Positions 55,337 through 62,097 of a stretch of DNA of 64,000 nucleotides are shown one piece after another. The position numbers and the translations under genes are program-made. Position 1 is the first letter of the stretch; every line of letters begins with the position of its first letter. This DNA is from a bacterium (lineage in GTDB: Bacteria; Planctomycetota; Planctomycetia; Planctomycetales; Planctomycetaceae): NCBI GenBank assembly GCA_016125225.1, contig WGME01000007.1:1-64000 (forward strand). The letters run 5' to 3'. The notes under the pieces were generated by a model. It was given only the letters and a program-made list of their open reading frames with translations. It did no database searches and was not told the DNA's origin.

Positions 55337-56359
55337 ATGAATCCTTCCTGCCACCCGCCGTGCCATTGGGATGCCCCGCTCGAATTCGAGCCGTGGCTGC
55401 GTCCGCAGGTGTGGGGCGGCCGACAATTGGCGGAATTGTTGGGAAAACCGCTGCCGACCGACGGCAACTACGGTGAGTCGTGGGAACTCTGCCCGCTGGC
55501 ACCCCATGTCAGCGCACTGCTAGGAAATCCCTCCCCCGGTAGATCATTGACGGAGATTTGGAACGACCTGCGAGCCGACTTACCATTCCCAGTCAGCGAG
55601 CAGCCCTTTCCTTGGCTGATCAAATGGCTCGATTGCCGCGACCTGCTCTCGGTGCAGGTTCATCCCGATGCCGAGCAATCGCAGCGCTGGCTGGGGGAAA
55701 TCTGTCCGAAATCGGAGACCTGGGTGATCGTGGCCGCGGAGCCGACGGCGATCATTTATGCTGGCCTCAAATCCGGTGTGACCAAGACAGACATCGAGCG
55801 GCGATTGGGGCATCCGACACTGGTAGACCTGCTGCATCAGTATCACCCGCAACCGGGGGACTGCCTCTATCTTCCCGCGGGCACGGTGCATGCGGTCGGC
55901 GGCGGTGTGGTCATCGCCGAAGTGCAGCAACCCAGCGACGCCACCTTCCGACTCTTCGATTGGAACCGCGTCGATTCCCAAGGCAAGGCCCGCGATCTGC
56001 ATTGGCTGGAAGCGGTTGACTGTCTGCGACTGCCCCAACCGCCGGTGTTACCGGTTTCCGCGCAACCGTGGTCCGTTGCTCCAGATGGCATCGGTGGAGA
56101 GGAATTGCTGTCGGTTCCGGAATTCCAACTCGATCGGCTGACCATTCATCGTCCTGCACAGATCGACCACCAGACCGTCAGTGTCTGGATGGTGCTGCAT
56201 GGGACCGGCGAGCTGACATGGGCCGTCGGACAGAAAGCGATCACTCCGGGAATGACACTACTCTTCCCGCCGCGACTCCGAGCCGTCACTTGGACGCCCG
56301 CGACTACCGGGCCGCTCACCTTGTTGCGAGTGACGCTACCGGCTCTCAATGCACGGTAA
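55337..56359 (+). CDS. manA: Mannose-6-phosphate isomerase, class I
   Basis: A 340-residue zinc isomerase that interconverts fructose-6-phosphate and mannose-6-phosphate for GDP-mannose supply. Zinc ligands are in place: Q107 and H109 (LLSVQVHPDAE), E127 (PKSETWV) and H185 (LPAGTVHAVGGG). The catalytic Arg of the family is expected in ATFRLFDWNR, which is conserved here. It is about the length of the short bacterial ManA/YvyI type. The 3' end overlaps the convergent DUF2064 gene by 24 bp. Confidence 0.9.
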   Translation: MNPSCHPPCHWDAPLEFEPWLRPQVWGGRQLAELLGKPLPTDGNYGESWELCPLAPHVSALLGNPSPGRSLTEIWNDLRADLPFPVSEQPFPWLIKWLDCRDLLSVQVHPDAEQSQRWLGEICPKSETWVIVAAEPTAIIYAGLKSGVTKTDIERRLGHPTLVDLLHQYHPQPGDCLYLPAGTVHAVGGGVVIAEVQQPSDATFRLFDWNRVDSQGKARDLHWLEAVDCLRLPQPPVLPVSAQPWSVAPDGIGGEELLSVPEFQLDRLTIHRPAQIDHQTVSVWMVLHGTGELTWAVGQKAITPGMTLLFPPRLRAVTWTPATTGPLTLLRVTLPALNAR

Positions 56360-57046
56360 CCATTGGTTCTGTGTGCGTTGGCACCAGTCTTCGATGCGGG
56401 TTCGTGGTGACTGCGGGTGGGCCGCCCTTTCCGCGGCCAGATGACCGGCGAGTGTGATCAGATCGCCCGGCACGTCGATGTCATACCACGGCGACAGCAA
56501 GCCGAGTGACCAGCCTTGCCGCTGAACCGCAGCGACAGTCTCGGCCAAGGTGGTGGACGCACTCCAAGGGACATCGCGTAACCAACCGGGAGATGTGACC
56601 CGACACCCGATCAGGTAGTATCCGCCATCGGTCGCCGGGCCGAGGACGACATCGCGATCTTCCAGCATGCGAAACGCGGCGGCGACCAGCTCCGATGGCA
56701 AGTTGGGGCTGTCGGTGCCGATCAGCACGGCATGCGTCCAGCAACTGGTGCAACCACGCATCGCCATTTCAAAAAAGGCTTCGATGCGGTCACCCAGCGA
56801 TGTGGCGGGTTGCGGCCACAATGTGTAGCGGCCGGCAGAAATCGCCTCAAAACTTTGGCGGGCATCAGCCGTGTCGGGGCTATATCCGAGAATGCGACGA
56901 TCGGCGGTCTTGCTGAACCGATCGGTCAGATCGAGCAGCGACGCGGTATAGAACTCGGTTGCAAGTTCGACGCCAATCTGGTCCGCCAGCCGCGTCTTTA
57001 CCTGCCCGGGACGAGGTTCCTTCGCGAAGAGTCCGAGGACGCGCAT
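56336..57046 (-). CDS. DUF2064 / TIGR04282-type glycosyltransferase-like protein
   Basis: A 236-residue GT-A-fold protein related to nucleotidyl/glycosyl transferases. The opening LGLFAKEPRPGQVKTRLA carries the family's Lys/Arg site; LIGTDSPNLP contains the metal-binding Asp, and GPATDGGYYLIG and PWYDIDVPGDL follow. The TIGR04282 subgroup has been linked to arsenosugar synthesis, but none of the partner genes (radical SAM ArsS, ArsM) is nearby, so that role is not supported here. Start 57046 fits the conserved N-terminus; 57112 would add 22 residues across a hairpin. The 3' end overlaps manA by 24 bp. Confidence 0.8.
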   Translation of the reverse strand: MRVLGLFAKEPRPGQVKTRLADQIGVELATEFYTASLLDLTDRFSKTADRRILGYSPDTADARQSFEAISAGRYTLWPQPATSLGDRIEAFFEMAMRGCTSCWTHAVLIGTDSPNLPSELVAAAFRMLEDRDVVLGPATDGGYYLIGCRVTSPGWLRDVPWSASTTLAETVAAVQRQGWSLGLLSPWYDIDVPGDLITLAGHLAAERAAHPQSPRTRIEDWCQRTQNQWLPCIESR

Positions 57047-57071
57047 GAGGGGGAACTCAGCAGAATGCAAA

Positions 57072-57101
57072 GAAGCCCAGGGAAAGCGTTCCCTGGGCTT
57101 C
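57072..57101 (-). terminator. Hairpin downstream of the Gfo/Idh/MocA gene
   Basis: A perfect 13-bp stem (57072-57084 with 57089-57101) around a 4-base loop, 15 bp after the stop of the oxidoreductase. On the minus strand only TTT follows, so termination may be partial. It lies just before the DUF2064 start. Confidence 0.65.
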
Positions 57102-57115
57102 GGGGTCATCACCTG

Positions 57116-58249
57116 TTAGATGTTCTTCCAGGCCATCTCTTTCGCTGAGTTCAACACGGCGTCGCAGACTTTCTGGGTTTCGAGGGCATCGCGGAAGGTG
57201 GGGCCGGTCGATTCGCCCTTGGCGACCCCTTCGAGGAAGTCGGCCACCTGATGGACGAAGGTGTGCTCGTAGCCAATCTGCAGACCCGGCACCCACCAGT
57301 GGTCCATGTAAGGATGATCGCCATCTGTGACATGGATGGAACTCCAGGCCCGCAGCGGCCCCGGCGTGCGATGGTCGAACCATTGCAACCGGTGCAGGTC
57401 GTGCAGGTCCCACTTGATCGAGGCATGTTCGCCGTTGATTTCGAAGGTGTAGAGAGCTTTGTGGCCACGGGCATACCGTGTCGATTCGAAGAGACCCAGC
57501 GACCCGTTATCGAACCGGCACAGGAAGGCACAGGCGTCGTCAATGCCCACTTTCTCAACCTTGCCCGTGAGGGTGTGTTTGCGTTCCTTGACGAAGGTTT
57601 CCGTCATGGCATTGACGGTGCTGATTCCGCCATTGAGCCAGATCGCGGTATCAATGCAGTGGGCCAGCAGGTCGCCCGTCACACCGGAACCGGCAGCCGC
57701 GGCGTCGAGTCGCCACAACGCGGCGCCACCCTGCGGCAGGTCGGCGGAAATCGTCCAGTCCTGCAGGAAGTTGGCACGGTAGTGGAAGATGCGGCCGAGT
57801 TTGCCTTCGTCAATCAGTTGCTTGGCATAGGTCACGGCGGGGACGCGGCGGTAGTTGTACCAGACGGTGTTCAGCACCTTGGCCTTTTCCACGGCCTCGC
57901 ACATCTCTTCCCCTTCGGCGACGTTCATCGACAGGGGTTTTTCGCAGAGGATCATCTTGCCATTGGCCGCGGCAGCCAGGGCAATATCTTTGTGCAGATT
58001 GTTCGGCGTGCAGATATCGATGGCATCGATATCCGACCGTTCGACCAGCTTCCGCCAGTCCGATTCGATCGACTCATAACCCCACTGATCAGCGAACGCC
58101 TTGGCCTTCTCGGCATCGCGAGCACAGACGGCTTTGAGGACCGGTGTGTATTCGAGATTGAAGAAATTCGGCACGCGGCGGTAAGCGTTGGAGTGCGTCC
58201 GCCCCATGAAACCGTAACCCACCATGCCAATCCGCAGTTGCTTCGCCAT
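57116..58249 (-). CDS. Gfo/Idh/MocA-family oxidoreductase
   Basis: A 377-residue NAD(P)-dependent sugar or inositol dehydrogenase-like enzyme. The Rossmann motif is [11 protein letters not shown] and the catalytic E-K-P is in [13 protein letters not shown]. The C-terminal alpha/beta domain has [22 protein letters not shown], with the family Asp and His (D-x3-H). The substrate cannot be told; planctomycetes have many paralogues for carbohydrate breakdown. AAGGATCA precedes ATG 58249. Divergent from the PLP decarboxylase gene. Confidence 0.9.
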   Translation of the reverse strand: MAKQLRIGMVGYGFMGRTHSNAYRRVPNFFNLEYTPVLKAVCARDAEKAKAFADQWGYESIESDWRKLVERSDIDAIDICTPNNLHKDIALAAAANGKMILCEKPLSMNVAEGEEMCEAVEKAKVLNTVWYNYRRVPAVTYAKQLIDEGKLGRIFHYRANFLQDWTISADLPQGGAALWRLDAAAAGSGVTGDLLAHCIDTAIWLNGGISTVNAMTETFVKERKHTLTGKVEKVGIDDACAFLCRFDNGSLGLFESTRYARGHKALYTFEINGEHASIKWDLHDLHRLQWFDHRTPGPLRAWSSIHVTDGDHPYMDHWWVPGLQIGYEHTFVHQVADFLEGVAKGESTGPTFRDALETQKVCDAVLNSAKEMAWKNI

Positions 58250-58427
58250 CCGCGTGATCCTTGTCAACTTGAGAGGTCAATTGAAACGAGAGGTCAGCCG
58301 AGCCCGAACGGCGTCGGGCGTGTGCGTAGAGTGTAATCCATCATTGCCGCGATGTCTCGTGCAGGCCGTCGCGCTAAGTCCGCTCATCGAATCGCAGCCT
58401 CCCAGGAGAGATTTTCGCTCACTCGAC

Positions 58428-58449
58428 TTCTCTGCTAAAGTACAGAGAA
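58428..58449. promoter_or_regulatory. Inverted repeat before the PLP decarboxylase gene
   Basis: TTCTCTG-8-CAGAGAA, seven-base perfect arms, 33 bp upstream of ATG 58483 in the divergent intergenic region. Possible operator or 5' leader stem; unassigned. Confidence 0.35.
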
Positions 58450-58482
58450 CGTGTTGTCCCACCTGTAGAATCGGCCGCCGCG

Positions 58483-60123
58483 ATGACCGCACCGTATGAA
58501 CAACTGGTCCACCAGTTGCGACAAGCCTTCCCGCAACCTGTCTCCGATCGCCTCCACGACGCCTACTTCGTCTTCTCGTTCATGCGGGCACTCGATCAGG
58601 TTGATGCCATGAAATCGGTCTCGCCGGTGCTTGGTGGGCCGGTGACTCTCGATTACGAAGCGGCTCGTCAATCGCGCATGGCTGAATCGCCAAGCCAACT
58701 GGAGCAGGTAACCGAGGAGTTGGTGCAGCATCTGGCGGGGATGTTCATCTGGGGACATCCCCGGGCACAAATCAATGTCGTGCCCTGTCCGAGCATTCCG
58801 AGTGTCATCGGCGGGTTATTGCCGTCGATCTACAACCCGAATCTGGTGAGTGAAGAATCGTCACGACAGATTGCCGTTGCCGAAGTTGAAACCTCGGCCA
58901 TGACGGCGGCTTTGGTCGGTTACGATCCCGAACTCGCCGCGGGACTTTACACCTTCGGTGGCACGGGCACGTTGTTGTATGGCGTGAAGCTGGGCCTCGA
59001 AAAAGCCTGTCCCGGTTATGCCCGCACAGGCCGTAATGAACCGGCTTACCTGCTCTGTTCGGAACGCTCGCACTATGCGTGCCTGTCGGTCGCGAACTGG
59101 CTGGGCATCGGGCAAGACAACGTCGTGCAGATTCCCTGTGATGACGACAATGGCATGCGGACCTGCCTGCTCGAATCGCAAGCCCGCGAAATTCTGAAGA
59201 AGGGCGGTCGCATTGCGGCGATTGTCGCCACGATGGGGACCACCGATCATTTTGGTCTCGATGACTTGCATGCCATCGTCGAACTGCGGGACAAACTGGT
59301 TGATGAATTCCGGCTCGATTACCGACCGCATGTCCATGCCGATGCGGTCATCGGCTGGGCATGGGCGGTTTTCAATGATTACGATCTGGCCGCCAATCCG
59401 CTGGAGTTTCGGCCGCGTACCGTGCGGGCGTTAGCCGGGGCACGTCGCCGGATCGAGCATCTGGGCTTGTCCGATTCCCTCGGCGTCGATTTCCACAAGA
59501 CCGGCTTCACGCCCTATGTTTCGACATTGTTCCTGGTGCGCGACCGACGTGATCTGGAGTTGATCTCCCGCAAACCGGAAGAGACTCCGTACCTGTTTCA
59601 TGACGGGCATTACCACCCCGGCCGCTACACCCTGGAAACCACCCGTAGCGGTGCCGGGCCGATGGCCGCTCTTGCCAATTTACGGCTCTTTGGCAAGCAA
59701 GGGCTGCGGGCGTTGCTGGGGCATCTCGTCACCATGAGCGAAACGCTGCGCGAGCGGCTCGAAGGCTGTCCGTGGGCGACGGTGGTGAATCGCGGCAACT
59801 TCGGCCCGGTCACGTTGTTCCGGGTCTATCCCGACTCGGTCGATACCTTCACGATCCGCCAGCATGAAGAGAAGCACGCCGAAGCCCGCGAGCAACTCCG
59901 CAAACACAACGAATACAATCGGCAGGTCTTCCAACTGGTACAGCAGGAAGCGTTGCAAGGCCGCGGCGTGGTGATTTCGCTGACCGACTGCTACCGCGAA
60001 AGCGACTACGGCGAGCCGATGGTGGCCTTGAAATCGTATATTTTGAGCCCCTTTTCCGAGGAACAATACGTCGAAACCGTGCTGGAATCTCTCGCCAAAG
60101 CCCGTGAGCAATTGAAGTCCTAA
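58483..60123 (+). CDS. PLP-dependent group II amino acid decarboxylase
   Basis: A 546-residue fold-type I decarboxylase-like enzyme. The PLP lysine is K339 in GVDFHKTGFTPY, with the stacking H338. The PLP-binding Asp is in HVHADAVIGWAW (D287). TFGGTGTLLYGVKLGL and CSERSHYACLSVANWLGIG bind the cofactor phosphate. The family includes glutamate, aromatic-L-amino-acid and diaminobutyrate decarboxylases; the N- and C-terminal extensions are longer than in the AADC type. The substrate is not predictable. It ends 70 bp before the inverted repeat at 60194. Confidence 0.8.
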   Translation: MTAPYEQLVHQLRQAFPQPVSDRLHDAYFVFSFMRALDQVDAMKSVSPVLGGPVTLDYEAARQSRMAESPSQLEQVTEELVQHLAGMFIWGHPRAQINVVPCPSIPSVIGGLLPSIYNPNLVSEESSRQIAVAEVETSAMTAALVGYDPELAAGLYTFGGTGTLLYGVKLGLEKACPGYARTGRNEPAYLLCSERSHYACLSVANWLGIGQDNVVQIPCDDDNGMRTCLLESQAREILKKGGRIAAIVATMGTTDHFGLDDLHAIVELRDKLVDEFRLDYRPHVHADAVIGWAWAVFNDYDLAANPLEFRPRTVRALAGARRRIEHLGLSDSLGVDFHKTGFTPYVSTLFLVRDRRDLELISRKPEETPYLFHDGHYHPGRYTLETTRSGAGPMAALANLRLFGKQGLRALLGHLVTMSETLRERLEGCPWATVVNRGNFGPVTLFRVYPDSVDTFTIRQHEEKHAEAREQLRKHNEYNRQVFQLVQQEALQGRGVVISLTDCYRESDYGEPMVALKSYILSPFSEEQYVETVLESLAKAREQLKS

Positions 60124-60193
60124 CGGCTGATCTGCAGACATGCATGACAATCTCAGCCGTGAAATGTTTGCGAGAGGTTCTCAAATGCAATGA

Positions 60194-60270
60194 GCCGCAA
60201 AGAGGCACAAAAGACGCAAAAAACTCGCTTCAATGTTTCCCTTTTTTGTGTTTTTGTGCCTCTTTGCGGC
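60194..60270. repeat. Long intergenic inverted repeat (about 29-bp stem)
   Basis: Arms 60194-60212 and 60252-60270 are a perfect 19-bp inverted repeat (GCCGCAAAGAGGCACAAAA). With a G bulge and a G-U pair the stem runs on to 60222/60242, loop about 19 nt. It lies between the decarboxylase and the NYN gene. A-rich and T-rich inner ends could make it a two-way terminator, or it is a REP/MITE-like dispersed element. Confidence 0.8.
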
Positions 60271-60412
60271 CCTTAGTCTTATGCAATCTGAAAGCCGTGA
60301 CACGCTCTGACTTCATCCAGAGCATGGGCCTGGCACTTGGTGTTGATTCGACGTGGGTGAGAGGTGCGGGGTTTCGTCTCGTTATCTGTCGCGATCTTGT
60401 TACGATGATGGC

Positions 60413-61105
60413 ATGGGCGTGCCGTTCCTGGTGATTGATGGGTACAACCTGCTGCATGCGGCGGGGTTGGCGCGGTTGCGCTATGGGCCGGGCGATCTGG
60501 AGCGGGCTCGGCATCGGTTGCTCGCCATGTTGTGTGAAAAGCTCGATGTCGCCGAGCAGATCCGCTGCACGGTGGTGTTCGATGCCCAGAACAGCCCGAT
60601 TGATAGCGTGCGCGAGGTTCGACATCAGGAACTAAGGGTGATCTATGCCCCTGTAGGCACAGACGCTGACAGCGAGATCGAAGAGATCATCGCTCATCAC
60701 TCGGCACCCAAGCAGATGATTGTGGTGTCGTCGGATCATCGGTTGCATAAAGCCGCCCGCCGGCGTGGTGCCCTGCCCACGGACAGTGAACCGTTCTGGG
60801 AGCGGTTGCGGAAACGGGCCGATGTGCGGACGGCTTTGGTTGATGATGCGACACCAACGAAACCGACTTCAAAACCTGCTACTGTTAACCCGGTTACTGC
60901 GCAATGGCTGGCGATTTTCGGGGAAGTCTCTGTCAACGAGATTGCGGCTGAGGTGCGTGCTGAAGATCCAGCAGCGAAGGCTGCCACCGATTGGTCGCGA
61001 CATCTGGAATCGCTGCAACAGGAACTCGAACAGCCGGGCGGATTGGAACGGTTGATTGACGAACCACGACGATCTGCCCCCCGCAAAGGCCCGCAGCGCG
61101 GTTGA
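60413..61105 (+). CDS. NYN-domain (YacP-like) putative RNase
   Basis: A 230-residue protein. Residues 1-150 form a NYN/PIN-fold domain of YacP type: FLVIDGYNLLHA (D9-G-Y-N), TVVFDAQNSP (second acidic position), YAPVGTDADSEIEEI and VVSSDHRLHKAARRRGA. These Asp residues form the metal site in related RNases (Rae1/YacP in Bacillus). The C-terminal third is helical and charged, with a basic end (PRRSAPRKGPQRG). ATG 60413 fits the conserved start; 60353 would add 20 unconserved residues. The lipoprotein gene follows after 97 bp. Confidence 0.8.
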   Translation: MGVPFLVIDGYNLLHAAGLARLRYGPGDLERARHRLLAMLCEKLDVAEQIRCTVVFDAQNSPIDSVREVRHQELRVIYAPVGTDADSEIEEIIAHHSAPKQMIVVSSDHRLHKAARRRGALPTDSEPFWERLRKRADVRTALVDDATPTKPTSKPATVNPVTAQWLAIFGEVSVNEIAAEVRAEDPAAKAATDWSRHLESLQQELEQPGGLERLIDEPRRSAPRKGPQRG

Positions 61106-61202
61106 CGCCAGTGCAGGGGCACTCCAGAATACAACTTCGGTTTGTCGATGCCGCTGGAGAGATCGATCGGTCTGCAGGGCTTATTTTGAGGTGCGCTCCC
61201 CG

Positions 61203-62021
61203 ATGACGCTGAATTTTCGTCCGTGGCTGTTGGCCTGTCTGGCGGGTTTATCGCTGTGTGGCTGTGGTCAGCAAACCTATCAGGACCGCGTCAAACAAAC
61301 GGCGGCGTATTACGCTTACATCAACAAGCTGAATGCAAACGTCGGAGCGATCTGGAAAGGCAGCCCCATTGAGGAACTGCGTCTGCCGTTGCAGTTCCGT
61401 GAAATTCCCAAGCCGTTGCCCACGAAAGATCCGGATACCGGTAAACTTGTGGAAGCGGAGATCGATCCCCGGCAACCCGACTATGTCGCCCTGAAAATTC
61501 CCGGATTGGTTGCGACGTGGGAAGCACCCTTTCGCGTTCAGGTCGATGGTGCCGCCGCTCAGCGGAAAGGTTATCTGTATCTCACGACCAATGCCTTCAT
61601 GTATGCCAATGCGGATGATTCGCGAGATGCACCGGACTTCGTCAAGAACCTGCTGGCATTGATTGCCGAGAAGTTCTCGCTGACACCGCTGGACCCCGCG
61701 ACCGATTTGATCCGGGACAACTATCCCCGGAGCGCACCGTTTTATACGCCTCAGAAGGCATACGATGTTTATCACTTGCCCAAAACGCCGACCGAGATGG
61801 TGGTGATTGACGGCGTGACCTACACGATCGATGTCTATGTGCAGCACTCGGGGGCCATTGATGTTGCCATGGTCGCGGTGCTACCGGTGGGGCTGGAATC
61901 GAGTGAGAATTTGGCTGAACGCCTGCCGATGATGCTTTCCACAATGAAAATCTCAGCCCGACCGGTGCTGAACCCAGGTGGTGGCGGAGCAGCCCCGCCC
62001 CCATCGACCGGTGGCTTCTAA
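61203..62021 (+). CDS. Lipoprotein, function unknown
   Basis: A 272-residue lipoprotein: signal peptide with lipobox SLCGC (Cys about 22), then an alpha/beta region. Recognisable only as a planctomycete envelope protein: YAYINKLNANVGAIW, KGYLYLTTNAFMYAN, DGVTYTIDVYVQHSG. The tail is Gly/Pro-rich (PGGGGAAPPPSTGGF). ATG 61203 is chosen because it gives the signal at once. It converges on the low-complexity gene with a 76-bp gap. No domain family recognised. Confidence 0.65.
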   Translation: MTLNFRPWLLACLAGLSLCGCGQQTYQDRVKQTAAYYAYINKLNANVGAIWKGSPIEELRLPLQFREIPKPLPTKDPDTGKLVEAEIDPRQPDYVALKIPGLVATWEAPFRVQVDGAAAQRKGYLYLTTNAFMYANADDSRDAPDFVKNLLALIAEKFSLTPLDPATDLIRDNYPRSAPFYTPQKAYDVYHLPKTPTEMVVIDGVTYTIDVYVQHSGAIDVAMVAVLPVGLESSENLAERLPMMLSTMKISARPVLNPGGGGAAPPPSTGGF

Positions 62022-62097
62022 CTCGGGTGGATTACCCCTCCTGCCGGATGCGGCGGCCATAGCACTGCTTAAAGTGCCGTCGCACAATACTTCGGAA

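Noticed and set aside
56336-57046. Arsenosugar biosynthesis cluster
   Set aside because: Only the DUF2064 glycosyltransferase-like gene is present; no arsM or arsS partner was seen, so the pathway is not supported.
57251-58336. 361-codon plus-strand frame opposite the Gfo/Idh/MocA gene
   Set aside because: Shadow frame of a gene with clear family motifs.
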